A stretch of 64,000 bases of DNA from Nostoc sp. UHCC 0702 (lineage in GTDB: Bacteria; Cyanobacteriota; Cyanobacteriia; Cyanobacteriales; Nostocaceae), in NCBI GenBank assembly GCA_017164015.1, contig CP071065.1:1119409-1183408 (forward strand), read 5' to 3'. Positions within the stretch are counted from its first letter, which is position 1. The number at the start of each line of letters is the position of its first letter. Below are positions 8,325 to 17,189 of the stretch, piece after piece. The position numbers and the translations under genes are program-made. The notes under the pieces are model-generated. The model ran no database searches. It was given only the letters and a program-made list of their open reading frames with translations, and was not told the DNA's origin.

Positions 8325-10754
8325 ATGCCACTTGTCTCAAAAACTAACCTTACCCCAGAACTAGCCCCTACCTCAGAGAAAATTATTCTGGATGTTGGGG
8401 GTATGAAGTGCGCTGGATGTGTAAAAGCTGTAGAGCGACAGCTCACCCAACATCCACAAGTCAAGAGTGCCTGTGTGAATCTGGCTACAGAGGTAGCAGT
8501 TGTGGAGTCAGAAATTGGTGCGGTAGATCCAGATGCATTGGCAAAGCAATTGACAGCAGCGGGATTTCCCACCCAACCCCGGAAAGCTAGTGAAAAACTG
8601 AGCCTAGAAGACCCAGGAGAACGACAGCGCCAACAGATGAACTCTGCCATCAGGCAGTTAATCGTTGCTTTTGTGCTGCTGCTATTGTCGGGAATCGGAC
8701 ATTTTGGCAACATCGGTAGCTCAATATTGCCGATATTGAACAATATCTGGTTTCACTGTGGACTGGCAACAGTGGCACTACTAATTCCTGGCCGTCCAAT
8801 TTTAGTAGATGGCTGGCTTGGTTGGCGGCGCAATGCGCCCAACATGAACACTCTGGTGGGATTAGGAACGCTGACAGCCTACATTGCTAGTTTGGTAGCG
8901 CTACTGTTTCCCAAAATGGGTTGGGAGTGCTTCTTTGATGAACCAGTGATGATGCTAGGTTTTATTCTACTGGGAAGAACATTAGAGCAACAAGCTAGAG
9001 GAAGAGCCGCCGCCGCATTTAGACAATTGTTGGCACTCCAACCACAGGTGGCGCGATTAATTGCCAACCCAGACCCAGAAAAATTAGCAGTGGGATCAAA
9101 TAGTGTAGAGATTCCTGCTGAACAGGTGCGAGTTGGTGAATGGTTGCAGGTACTACCAGGAGATAAAATCCCCGTTGATGGTGAAATTCGTTTTGGACAG
9201 ACAACGGTAGATGAGTCGATGCTGACTGGGGAAGCAGTGCCAGTAATCAAGCAACCAGGAGATGTGGTAGCAGCCGGAACTATAAACCAGTCGGGAGCGA
9301 TCGCAATCCAAGCAACCCGTACTGGCAGTGATACCACTTTAGCCCAAATTGTCGCCTTGGTAGAAGTCGCCCAAACTCGCAAAGCACCTGTACAAAAACT
9401 AGCAGATACAGTAGCTGGTTACTTTACCTATGGTGTTTTGACGGCTGCGGTGTTGACATTTGTGTTTTGGTACTTTTTCGGCACTCACATCTGGTCTGAT
9501 GTCACCATGTCAGGCAGCATGGAAATGATTGATCATGCCGCACATAACACCCAGCACATCACACCTAGCACTCCCCACTCCCCACTGTTAACCAGCTTAA
9601 AGTTAGCGATCGCAGTTATGGTTGTTGCTTGTCCTTGTGCTTTGGGACTTGCCACACCAACAGCTATTCTTGTAGGCACTGGCATAGGCGCAGAACGAGG
9701 TTTATTAATCAAAGGTGGTGACGTATTAGAAAAAGTCCACCAACTCGACACAGTAGTTTTTGATAAAACTGGCACTTTAACTACAGGTAATCCCACGGTT
9801 ACAGATTGCCTAACGGTCGAGGCATTGGGGACTGGGGATCAGGAAGACAAGGAGAATAACCAATCCCTAATTCCCAATTCCCAATCTTTAATTCAACTAG
9901 CAGCAGCAGTAGAAAGCGGCACTCACCATCCTTTAGCAAAAGCAATTCAGCAGTCAGTGCAACAGCAACAGTTATCTATTCCAGATGCTGTAGATTTTCA
10001 TACCGAACCAGGACTAGGGGTGTCTGCTGTAGTAGATAACACAAATGTACTTTTGGGTAACTCAGACTGGTTGAGTTGGCACGGAATTGCCCTAGATGAC
10101 AATGTACAACAGGTAGCTTTAAAACTAGCAACAGATGGGAAAACAGTAGTTTACGCAGCAGTTGGGGGGACTTTAGCCGGGCTAATTGCTGTTAAAGATA
10201 CTCTCAGATCCGATGCTCAAACCACAGTAGACAAGTTACGTGAGATGGGTTTACGGGTAATGCTGCTCAGTGGCGATAGATTAGAAGTGGCTAGTGCCAT
10301 AGCCAAACAACTGGGACTAGATAGCAATTGTGCGATCGCAGGAGTTCCCCCAAGCAAAAAAGCAGCTGTTATCCAAGAATTACAAGCCAATGGCTGTACA
10401 GTCGCCATGATTGGTGATGGGATCAATGATGCTCCAGCTTTATCCCAAGCAGATGTGGGAATTGCCTTACACTCCGGGACTGATGTCGCAATGGAAACTG
10501 CGGAAATTGTTTTGATGCGCGATCGCTTAAACGATGTTGTCGAATCAATTCGCCTCAGTCGTGCCACCTTCAACAAAATCCGCCAGAACTTATTCTGGGC
10601 TTTCGCATATAATACAATCGGCATTCCTCTAGCCGCAGGTGTTTTGTTACCAAATTGGGGTTTTGTCCTTAGTCCATCTAGTGCCGCGGCTTTAATGGCT
10701 TTTAGCTCAGTTAGTGTTGTGACTAACTCACTGTTACTACGACGGTTGGCTTAA
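8325..10754 (+). CDS. copA: Copper-translocating P1B-type ATPase (CopA/CtaA/PacS type)
   Basis: 809 residues. The N-terminal HMA metal-binding domain has GMKCAGCVKAVE (Cys29, Cys32). Membrane helices then lead to the actuator loop (DESMLTGEAVP), the ion-site motif CPC (436-438) in ACPCALGLATPTA, the phosphorylation motif DKTGTLT (Asp480) and the hinge GDGINDAPAL near the C-terminal helix pair. CPC with an HMA domain indicates Cu(I). Cyanobacteria use two such pumps, one at the plasma membrane and one at the thylakoid for plastocyanin; which one this is cannot be decided here. Two loops contain repeat-like DNA: before the CPC helix (SPTPHSPLL area) and after the phosphorylation site (GTGDQEDKENNQSLIPNSQS), where GGGGACTGGGGA and CCCAATTCCCAATC appear in the gene. 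Confidence 0.92.
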   Translation: MPLVSKTNLTPELAPTSEKIILDVGGMKCAGCVKAVERQLTQHPQVKSACVNLATEVAVVESEIGAVDPDALAKQLTAAGFPTQPRKASEKLSLEDPGERQRQQMNSAIRQLIVAFVLLLLSGIGHFGNIGSSILPILNNIWFHCGLATVALLIPGRPILVDGWLGWRRNAPNMNTLVGLGTLTAYIASLVALLFPKMGWECFFDEPVMMLGFILLGRTLEQQARGRAAAAFRQLLALQPQVARLIANPDPEKLAVGSNSVEIPAEQVRVGEWLQVLPGDKIPVDGEIRFGQTTVDESMLTGEAVPVIKQPGDVVAAGTINQSGAIAIQATRTGSDTTLAQIVALVEVAQTRKAPVQKLADTVAGYFTYGVLTAAVLTFVFWYFFGTHIWSDVTMSGSMEMIDHAAHNTQHITPSTPHSPLLTSLKLAIAVMVVACPCALGLATPTAILVGTGIGAERGLLIKGGDVLEKVHQLDTVVFDKTGTLTTGNPTVTDCLTVEALGTGDQEDKENNQSLIPNSQSLIQLAAAVESGTHHPLAKAIQQSVQQQQLSIPDAVDFHTEPGLGVSAVVDNTNVLLGNSDWLSWHGIALDDNVQQVALKLATDGKTVVYAAVGGTLAGLIAVKDTLRSDAQTTVDKLREMGLRVMLLSGDRLEVASAIAKQLGLDSNCAIAGVPPSKKAAVIQELQANGCTVAMIGDGINDAPALSQADVGIALHSGTDVAMETAEIVLMRDRLNDVVESIRLSRATFNKIRQNLFWAFAYNTIGIPLAAGVLLPNWGFVLSPSSAAALMAFSSVSVVTNSLLLRRLA

Positions 10755-11426
10755 AAAAGATCAGGGAGATGAGGAGGAGTCAGATTGCAATTTACTCCCT
10801 TATCTACCCCATCTTCCCCTGCTCCTTTAATACCTAGTAGTCTGTCAACCCAAAATTTCCGGGTAGAGGTAGGGAGTAGGGAAAGAGTTTTTTCTGTTTC
10901 TTACATTTCTTATCCCCGCCAAAGTTACCTTGCCAGAGTACTAATTTTTTTGAAAATTACAGACTAAATGCTAGTTTTTACCATCTCAGGTTAAACTAAA
11001 TCGATAGTTAGGTGTTATTCATCTTACAAAGTCTGATGAGACTCATTCTCAAACAACGGTATTCAAAGACTTAGGGCTTACGCATGAGTAACCAAAAATT
11101 AAAGGTTGGGGCTGGGCATTGGTCATGGAGAAGTAACTGCCGAACTGGTAAGGGTCTTGGGCTTTGTCCAAGCCCAGCAAGTAGTTTCATAGGGCATGGA
11201 AAATTGACCAACGCCCCACGCCCTGTGCTTTATACGCGATCTCAACGAATAAGTCTCGGAGTTTTAGTCCTGAGAGTAAAACAGCTATGTTCTATTCTCC
11301 AATAAATATGCAATTTTATGCTCATGAAAATTAGTACTATAAACTCTAGTGCCTGAAATCTCAGGAAACAACACCAAAAAAATCTTAATTAACCCAATTT
11401 CAACTGATTATAGTAACGATAGATCA
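10755..11426. other. Gene-free interval with minor hairpins
   Basis: About 670 bp between the ATPase gene and the FHA gene. It holds short G/C-rich repeat pieces near 10780-10880, the phrase GGCTTACGC at 11069 that recurs (as GGACTTACGC) near 16492, and a small inverted repeat around 11150-11170 (TTGGGCTTTGTCCAA). Short open frames here have no recognisable features. Nothing else seen. Confidence 0.4.
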
Positions 11427-11864
11427 ATGGCACCAGAAACGAATGAAAGCCATCTACTGATTATTGAAGATGATCAAGGCCGCAAAGAATTTCCTCTAGA
11501 AAACCCTATTTACTCTATCGGTAGAGATCGGGACTGCAATATCCGTTTAGCCTCTCAGTTTGTCTCCCGCCGTCATGCTACATTAGTGAGATTGCCACGA
11601 GAACACAATATTCACAGCTATTATTACCGGATTGTAGATGGAGACGCCAAAGGCAAGCCCAGTGCTAACGGTATGATGATTAATGGGCGCAAGATGCCAG
11701 CTCACGATCTGAAAAATGAAGACGAAATCGTTTTTGGTCCTCAGGTTCGTGCCATTTATTACCTGTTAAAAAATAATCAGCGCTCAGGACAAACAGATTC
11801 CACCGAATATGATATTACACTCATAAACCCCGGCATGACTGAGGATGAGGAAATTGAAAAGTAA
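11427..11864 (+). CDS. FHA domain protein
   Basis: 145 residues from the ATG at 11427; an in-frame GTG at 11349 would add 26 residues of no clear character. The forkhead-associated domain covers most of the protein: YSIGRDRDCNIRL, the phosphothreonine-binding FVSRRHATL, and the NGMMINGRK loop. The protein is a stand-alone cytosolic phosphopeptide-binding module, likely working with Ser/Thr kinases, which are abundant in filamentous cyanobacteria. An Asp/Glu-rich tail (MTEDEEIEK) ends only a few bases from the right end of a tnpB insertion. The transposon therefore seems to have landed exactly at the 3' end of this gene, and the native tail sequence could have been altered. Confidence 0.85.
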   Translation: MAPETNESHLLIIEDDQGRKEFPLENPIYSIGRDRDCNIRLASQFVSRRHATLVRLPREHNIHSYYYRIVDGDAKGKPSANGMMINGRKMPAHDLKNEDEIVFGPQVRAIYYLLKNNQRSGQTDSTEYDITLINPGMTEDEEIEK

Positions 11865-11871
11865 ACTACTC

Positions 11872-11912
11872 ACCGCCAATTGTTTCGCGCTACGCGCTCA
11901 CAATCTGGCGGG
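11872..11912 (-). ncRNA. Putative right-end hairpin / omega-RNA 3' terminus of the tnpB element
   Basis: On the minus strand CCGCCAGATTGT pairs with ACAATTGGCGG around a GCGCGTAGCGCG inner stem, overlapping the last codons of tnpB. In characterised TnpB systems the guide RNA comes from the 3' end of tnpB and the right-end hairpin, and the guide is the flanking DNA. Here the flank would be the end of the FHA gene. The structure is visible; the RNA function is inference. Confidence 0.5.
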
Positions 11913-13083
11913 AGCTTTCAACAGCCCTGAGATGGTCGTGCAAAGAGCAAGACAATCCCGAACCTTCAGGCGCGTTTACAAGCACCCCAAGAGCAGCAAT
12001 ATTTTTACTGCCGTTATAGTCTGCATCACCAACCCAGCCACAATGTCCACAGGCAAACTTTTTGCCACTCCGATAGGATTCACCGCGAACAGGGTGGATA
12101 TGGTTGCAGCAATGACAAGTTTGCGATGTATATCTAGGGTCAACAAAAACAAGTTTTACTCCATGTTTTACCGCCTTATAAGTCAAGAATTGCCGCAATT
12201 GGTAGAACGCCCAACTATTACTCAATCTCCGCTCTTTCTTGGCGCGAGGGAGTTGGTTAGTGCGTTCTCTAATTCCGGTCAAATCTTCCAAGGCAATGGC
12301 TTGGTTATTGGCTTTTGCCCTAGTTACCAGCCTGTGACTGATGGTGTGATTTACCAATTCCTGAAAGCGTTTCTCCTTGCCAGGCAACCGTTTCAGCAAT
12401 GCTCGACATCTGCGTCGAGTACTGCGTGTGCCTCTCGTAGCTTTTTGTTGGATATTTGCTCTCAATTTGGCGTAATGATTTCTAGCTGCGGTAATTTCTT
12501 TAGCGCTAAATTTGTCTCCTTCGGAGGTAACAACAATGTCGGTTCTACCCAGATCGCAGCCCAAAACCTTAGTGGTTTTCTCCGGTTCTGGTGGTGTAGA
12601 TTCAAGCTGAATATTCAGGTAGTAAGTACTATCTTTGCGCTTGCACAAAGTAGCTGTTTTGGGGTTTTGTCCTTTCAGCAACCCAAGTTGGTAATTACCA
12701 ATCGCCAACGGGAATCGTTCTCTACCATCCACGGTCGTCAAGCTTACCGTCCAGTCCTTTTCTCTAAAGGAGAAACTACGGACATCATAGGTTGCACTGG
12801 TGGTGGCAAATTTCTTCACTGGCAAGCCATCTTTGTTCGCAGTCTTTCTGTTACCAGAAACCCGCCTGATAGCGTGGATCGCCAACTGAGCGGACAAACC
12901 AAATCTAGCCCTGACATCGTGATAAACCAAAGACTGTATCGCCAACTCATTAGTCAGAGTTGGTGGTACAGTCTGGTTCGTGTATTCACAAGCATCAGCA
13001 AACGCCCGAAGAGTTCTGTCAATTTTGGCGGACTGTTCGGGAGTGGCTTGGAGCTTGCAGGATACTGTCAGGACTTGCTTCAT
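11890..13083 (-). CDS. tnpB: TnpB-type RNA-guided nuclease, apparently intact
   Basis: 398 residues from the ATG at 13083 (MKQVLTVSCKLQATPEQ), the usual N-terminus of this family; an ATG six codons upstream is also possible. The N-terminal OrfB helix-turn-helix region is followed by the RuvC-like domain with all three acidic residues: Asp in LGCDLGRTD, Glu in AIALEDLTGI and Asp in GDADYNGSKNIAAL. The zinc ribbon has CHCCNH and FACGHCG. Length is standard. TnpB proteins are RNA-guided DNA endonucleases that help retain the transposon. No TnpA is encoded nearby. A 430-residue frame on the other strand across the same DNA is a shadow. Confidence 0.9.
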   Translation of the reverse strand: MKQVLTVSCKLQATPEQSAKIDRTLRAFADACEYTNQTVPPTLTNELAIQSLVYHDVRARFGLSAQLAIHAIRRVSGNRKTANKDGLPVKKFATTSATYDVRSFSFREKDWTVSLTTVDGRERFPLAIGNYQLGLLKGQNPKTATLCKRKDSTYYLNIQLESTPPEPEKTTKVLGCDLGRTDIVVTSEGDKFSAKEITAARNHYAKLRANIQQKATRGTRSTRRRCRALLKRLPGKEKRFQELVNHTISHRLVTRAKANNQAIALEDLTGIRERTNQLPRAKKERRLSNSWAFYQLRQFLTYKAVKHGVKLVFVDPRYTSQTCHCCNHIHPVRGESYRSGKKFACGHCGWVGDADYNGSKNIAALGVLVNAPEGSGLSCSLHDHLRAVESSRQIVSA

Positions 13084-13220
13084 AAGAACATTGTATCTCA
13101 TGTATTGAGATATTGCTGGGAAGCGAAAATCTATTGAGAGCTTGTCGCATACCCCCTCGCCTATCCTCCCTGCGGTCGGAATCGGCTCACGGGTATAGCT
13201 TTGCATTCACCCGCATTCCT

Positions 13221-13266
13221 CCCACCACTGACGCGCATCGGGAGTACCCTCGCGGTACAGTGGGGG
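13221..13266. repeat. Left-end imperfect hairpin of the tnpB element
   Basis: CCCACCACTG at 13221-13230 faces CAGTGGGGG at 13258-13266, enclosing an inner GTACC/GGTAC stem. It lies about 140 bp upstream of tnpB on its 5' side, where the left end of an IS605-type element is expected. Confidence 0.5.
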
Positions 13267-13347
13267 ACTCCTGCGGTTCTAATTGAAGTGAGTATGCAAT
13301 TTAGATGTGTTTTAGCTAAATATTTCGACTATCACCAGAAATAACTA

Positions 13348-13695
13348 CTATCCGGCAAGACTTTCAATCAAATGCCAGTGGCGACTTTGCTCAATCGTTT
13401 GCTTGATGAATTCAAACATTTGTCGGCAATGGTTGTCAACTTGGAGTGGTAATTCCTCGTTTTTAATTACGATGCTCATGCGGCTTTCTGTTTCAGTAGC
13501 TGCTGATTTATCAATTAGTACTTCTGCGTTAACCAACTTAGAGAAAAAAATATTACCAGGAATCTCACGAGCGATAATGTAATCGGGTGTGTAGTATTGA
13601 ATTTCCAAATCACAATCCTGTAGAAGCTCTACAACTAATGGCTGAAGATGGTCAATAGGGATAGAAAGAATAAATGAACAGGTATAGCGAGCCAT
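13348..13695 (-). CDS. Conserved-looking hypothetical protein
   Basis: 115 residues starting MARYTCSFILSIPID; no signal peptide or membrane segment. Predicted alternation of strands and helices (LVVELLQDCDLEIQYYTPDYIIAREIPG, then a C-terminal helix EFIKQTIEQSRHW) suggests a small alpha/beta soluble protein, perhaps a polyketide-cyclase-like or ACT-like fold, but no motif decides. It reads away from the GGGGACT minisatellite and has typical codon use. I do not recognise the family. Confidence 0.6.
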   Translation of the reverse strand: MARYTCSFILSIPIDHLQPLVVELLQDCDLEIQYYTPDYIIAREIPGNIFFSKLVNAEVLIDKSAATETESRMSIVIKNEELPLQVDNHCRQMFEFIKQTIEQSRHWHLIESLAG

Positions 13696-13791
13696 AAAAG
13701 CCCCACGCCTTGCAACACTCCGTCCATCCTATAATATCGAAGCATCCGGACGCTAAGTCATTATAGATTCATTAAGTTCAACAACCAAACG

Positions 13792-13970
13792 GGGGACTGG
13801 GGACTGGGGACTGGGGGCTGGGGGCTGGGGGCTGGGGACTGGGGACTGGGGACTGGGGACTGGGGACTGGGGACTGGGGACTGGGGACTGGGGACTGGGG
13901 ACTGGGGACTGGGGACTGGGGACTGGGGACTGGGGGCTGGGGACTGGGGACTGGGACTGGGGACTGGGAA
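13792..13970. repeat. GGGGACT heptamer minisatellite (STRR type)
   Basis: About 25 tandem copies of the 7-bp unit GGGGACT with a few GGGGGCT variants. Such short tandemly repeated repetitive heptamers are a hallmark of heterocystous cyanobacteria. Since 7 is not a multiple of 3, all frames stay open and give artefactual Pro/Ser/Gln-rich frames on the minus strand. Confidence 0.95.
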
Positions 13971-14062
13971 ATTTTTTATTAAGACTAATACCCAATAGAA
14001 AGGTAACACAAGTTGAAAATTTGATAAAAAACTTTAAAATAAGGGTTTGGTGGAGGTGCATT

Positions 14063-14983
14063 ATGAAATTAGCAATTACTGGAGCAACAGGATTTGTGGG
14101 TAGCCGTTTGGTAGAACGACTCCACAAGGAAGGTCATAGGGTGTTGGTGTTAACCCGTAACACCGCTTTTGCTCAAAAAATTTTTCCACCTCACGCTTAT
14201 CCTAATGTAGAAATTGTTGCCTATACACCGACTGTATCTGGTTCTTGGCAAGATGCGATCGCTCTTTGTGATGGTGTAGTTAACTTAGCAGGAGAACCCA
14301 TCGCTGAAAAACGCTGGACACCAGAACACAAACAGGAAATCCTCAATAGTCGTCAGTTAGGTACACAGAAAATAGTTGAAGCCATAGCTAAAGCTAATCC
14401 TAGACCAACTGTCTTAGTCAACGCTTCAGCTATTGGTTATTACGGTATTAGTGAAACTGCTAGCTTTGATGAAACCAGTTTACCAGGGAACGATTTTCTT
14501 GCTCAAGTCTGCCAAGCCTGGGAAGCAGAAGCCACAAAGGTCAAAGATGTCGGTGTGCGGTTGGTAATTCTGCGTTTTGGGATTGTCTTAGGCTTAGGTG
14601 GTGCATTGGGCAAAATGATTACACCTTTTAAACTCTTCGCTGGTGGCCCGATTGGTAGTGGGCGGCAATGGTTTTCTTGGATTCACGTAGATGACTTAGT
14701 TAACCTAATTGTGCAAGCTTTAACCAAACCAGAAATCGAAGGCGTATATAATGCTACTGCACCAAACCCTGTCCGGATGGCAGAATTAAGCCAAACTATG
14801 GGGCAAGTGATGAATCGCCCCTCCTGGTTACCTGTTCCTAGTTTTGCTCTAGAAGCCCTATTAGGAGATGGAGCAATAGTGGTTTTAGAAGGTCAACGAG
14901 TTTTGCCCAAGCGCACCTTAGCAGCAGGCTTTCAGTACCAATATGCTAATTTACAGCCAGCACTGAAAGAAATACTTAATTAG
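14063..14983 (+). CDS. TIGR01777 family NAD(P)-binding epimerase (SDR39U1-like)
   Basis: 306 residues from the ATG at 14063, preceded by TGGAGG; the frame upstream is repeat-flank sequence and is not included. The N-terminal Rossmann motif is GATGFVGSRL. Family marks follow: VNLAGEPIAEKRWTPEHK, the NASAIGYYG active-site segment (Tyr of the SDR type), RFGIVLGLGGALGKM, FSWIHVDDLV and the C-terminal DUF1731 part with LGDGAIVVLEGQRVLPKR. Related proteins include the product of Arabidopsis GC1, which affects plastid division, and E. coli YfcH. Substrate unknown. It is a single gene without clear operon partners. Confidence 0.88.
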   Translation: MKLAITGATGFVGSRLVERLHKEGHRVLVLTRNTAFAQKIFPPHAYPNVEIVAYTPTVSGSWQDAIALCDGVVNLAGEPIAEKRWTPEHKQEILNSRQLGTQKIVEAIAKANPRPTVLVNASAIGYYGISETASFDETSLPGNDFLAQVCQAWEAEATKVKDVGVRLVILRFGIVLGLGGALGKMITPFKLFAGGPIGSGRQWFSWIHVDDLVNLIVQALTKPEIEGVYNATAPNPVRMAELSQTMGQVMNRPSWLPVPSFALEALLGDGAIVVLEGQRVLPKRTLAAGFQYQYANLQPALKEILN

Positions 14984-14987
14984 ATTC

Positions 14988-15056
14988 AACAGTCAACAGT
15001 CCATAGTCAAAAGTTGAGGGGTTGTTGACTGATGACTGATGACTATTGACTAGAGA
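14988..15056. repeat. TGACTATTGAC / CAACAGTC short-repeat cluster
   Basis: Degenerate tandem motifs (CAACAGTCCATAGTC, TTGACTGATGACTGATGAC) between two convergent genes. Similar clusters occur at 17101-17190, 19800-19835, 35515-35572, 39075-39140 and 40020-40080. They mark intergenic spaces in this genome and have no known function. Confidence 0.7.
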
Positions 15057-15288
15057 GAAATTTTCGGGAAACCCAACTGATTAGACCGCTGAGAATGGCA
15101 CCCCCCATGAGAATGCCAATAGCTGGGTTAAATACAGGTTGCCAGAGTTGATGCCACAAGTCTAGACCTAGGTTCACTCCCACAGCATCACCAATTGCTG
15201 CGATCGCTAACCAGCCAAAACCGAATATAACTAGAAATACATCAGCAACTAAAATTAGGTTGAGCCAGCTTAAAAGTTTTTCTCTCAT
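15043..15288 (-). CDS. Small two-helix membrane protein, unknown
   Basis: 81 residues from the ATG at 15288. Two hydrophobic segments (NLILVADVFLVIFGFGWLAIAAIG and PAIGILMGGAILSGLISWV) flank a short polar loop with WHQLWQP; the tail is basic (SRKFLSSQ). This is a credible inner- or thylakoid-membrane protein. The family is not recognised. It is convergent with the epimerase gene and separated from it by repeat DNA. Confidence 0.6.
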   Translation of the reverse strand: MREKLLSWLNLILVADVFLVIFGFGWLAIAAIGDAVGVNLGLDLWHQLWQPVFNPAIGILMGGAILSGLISWVSRKFLSSQ

Positions 15289-15410
15289 GAAAGTTAGCAA
15301 ATAGGAGTAATGAATTAATTTTAATTCCTGCTATATAAAACCTAGACAAGTCTAGACATTTACTTCTTACTTCAATGGGAGCATGGGAGCGGTTATCCCT
15401 CAGTAAGCTT

Positions 15411-16487
15411 TCACGCTTTAGCTAAACGCGATAAGTTAATTGCTGCGTTCAAATCTCTGTCCATCGAATGACCGCAACTTTCACAGTTGTAGGTTCTTTG
15501 TTTTAGGGGCATATCTTGAATATGCCCACAGTTTGAACAGGTTTTACTTGATGGGAACCAACGGTCAGCAATGATTATTTCACAACCAAACTTTTTAGCT
15601 TTATATTCCAACTGGCGTTTCAACTCATGGAAACCTCAATCAGCAATCACTTGGGCTAATTTATGATTAGATAGCATCCCAAAAACATTTAAATCTTCTA
15701 CTACTATTTTGGCGTGGTTTTTGCATAAGAAAGTAGTGATTTGGTGAAGAGTGTCTTTCCTAAGATTTGCTACCCTAGCATGATATTTAGCGAGTTGAAT
15801 TTTAGCTTTATATCTGTTGTTAGAACCCTGGCTTTTTCTGGCAAACTTTCTAGATGGTCTTTTGAGTTTTTCTAGATTAGTTTTGTAATGCTTGGGGTTA
15901 GGAAAAACAATCCCAGTAGAAAGTGTAGCCAGTTCCTTGACCCCTAAATCAACCCCCACAACCTCATGCTGTTTAACAGTTGGTTCGTGTTCTTGCTCGT
16001 AAGCGAAAGCAATAAACCAACTATCAGCAGTGCGTGATATTGTGATTGATTTACAGGTAGTGTGGGGTAAACCTTCGTAAGTTCTTACCCAACCAATCGT
16101 AGGCAGCTTTATTGATTTCCCGCCAACAGGAATAGGTTTCCCACCAGCATCAATAGTGAAAGAATCGTGGTGTCCCTTCTTTTTAAAGTTAGGATACCCA
16201 CCTTTGCCACTAAAGAATCTAGAGAAAGAATCACCAAGATTATCGAAGGCGTATTGAGTTATTTTCTGACAAATACCTGTTTGTTTTATCCATGTAAACT
16301 CTGGCTTGACATGGTTGTTAAAGAACTTTTTCAGGATATATTTATTAGGCTTTAATCCAGATGAATAAAAATTATTCCAAGTAGCTAAACCCCAGTTATA
16401 GGTAAACCTTGCAATGCCTGCGTGCTTACACATAATTACTTCTTGGTTTTTACTTAGTTTTAATTTTGTCTTGATGGATAAAAGCAT
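15411..16487 (-). pseudogene. tnpB: TnpB of IS605/IS1341 type with one in-frame stop
   Basis: The minus strand encodes a full-length TnpB of about 358 residues, broken once by TGA at 15636-15638 (after SNHKLAQVIAD). Reading continues in the same frame with GFHELKRQLEYKAKKFG. All nuclease residues survive on the two sides: Asp in VGVDLGVKE and Glu in VVEDLNVFG before the stop, Asp in MDRDLNAAINL and the zinc ribbon Cys pairs (TCSNCG, CESCG) after it. The RuvC III part is separated from RuvC I-II, so the protein is probably dead unless the stop is read through or both halves are made and associate. It differs in sequence from the tnpB at 11890, so it is not a duplicate of that copy. Confidence 0.85.
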
Positions 16488-16576
16488 TTAGGACTTACGC
16501 GCATTGTCATATTTTTTTCGTTTGGGTTGTCAAATTAATTGCCAACTAAGTCAGAACTCACTCCTAACTCTTAAAC

Positions 16577-16665
16577 GGCAGTTGGGCGGCTGTCGGCAAA
16601 GCCGGACGCCAGTCGCGCGGCTGTCGGGAAACCCGCCCACGGCGCTGGCTCCCCAACGCACTGCC
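16577..16665. repeat. GC-rich palindromic repeat
   Basis: GC-rich block in AT-rich surroundings, with GGCAGTTGGG near the left and CCCCAACGCACTGCC at the right, plus internal inverted pieces (GGCTGTCGG). Repeats of this style are scattered through Nostoc-type genomes. No coding content. Confidence 0.5.
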
Positions 16666-16678
16666 TCTTCCTAACTCC

Positions 16679-17101
16679 TTACTCTTCAAGCACCCAGCTT
16701 TGGACTTTGGCCAAACTCTGCCAATCTGGTTTTCTGCTTAAACCATCTTCAATACTGTTTTTTATTTCATCCCGCCATTCTGGGTTCACAAAAATTAATT
16801 GCTTGACAAAATCAACATGTTCTCGTAGTCCTTTTTGTCCTGTTTCCAGCATGGCTACAGCGAGATTAACTCTAGCTTGTGGGTCTTGTGGATTTAACTT
16901 TACTGCTTTGGTGGCAGCTTTGTAAGCCAAGTTGGGTTTGTTGTCGAGCAAATACAACCACGACAAGCAAATCCAAGCAGAACTCGTTTTAGGAGCGCGA
17001 TCGCACACCTCTTTAAACACAGGAATTAAAGTTTCGGGTGCTTCTCCAGCTTTATAACGTTCCAAGCCTGTATCAAACAGGGATTCAATAGTGTTAGTCA
17101 T
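16679..17101 (-). CDS. TPR repeat protein
   Basis: 140 residues, soluble. At least two TPR-like units are visible (SAWICLSWLYLLDNKPNLAYKAATKAVKLNPQDPQA and RVNLAVAMLETGQKGLREHV), followed by a helical tail ending WQSLAKVQSWVLEE. It is probably a protein-interaction adaptor with an unknown partner. The ATG at 17101 lies at the edge of a GTCATTGGTCATTAGTC repeat, so the repeat may have contributed the start codon. The downstream-facing Fe-S carrier gene is 88 bp upstream on the same strand and could share a transcript. Confidence 0.7.
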   Translation of the reverse strand: MTNTIESLFDTGLERYKAGEAPETLIPVFKEVCDRAPKTSSAWICLSWLYLLDNKPNLAYKAATKAVKLNPQDPQARVNLAVAMLETGQKGLREHVDFVKQLIFVNPEWRDEIKNSIEDGLSRKPDWQSLAKVQSWVLEE

Positions 17102-17189
17102 TGGTCATTAGTCATTGGTCAACAGTCAATAGTCTACAGTCAACAGTCAATAAACCTTGGACTTTTGACTATGGACTCTTGACTCTTGA

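Larger units (their letters stand above)
11865..13290 (-). mobile_element. IS605-superfamily (IS1341-type) element with tnpB only
   Basis: A single tnpB gene without tnpA, bounded by strong hairpins on both sides: 11872-11912 beyond the 3' end and 13221-13266 beyond the 5' end. Limits are estimated from these hairpins; there are no target duplications to use, as expected for this superfamily. Elements of this kind depend on a TnpA in trans for movement. Confidence 0.7.

Noticed and set aside
8881..9382. Minus-strand frames of over 100 codons inside the copper ATPase, crtQ, helicase and other large genes
   Set aside because: Shadows of well-supported genes with clear motifs on the other strand.
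11845..13137. 430-codon plus-strand frame
   Set aside because: It lies antisense to an intact tnpB with all catalytic motifs and has no family features itself.
13753..14127. Two Pro/Ser/Gln-rich minus-strand frames
   Set aside because: Pure translation of the GGGGACT minisatellite in different frames.
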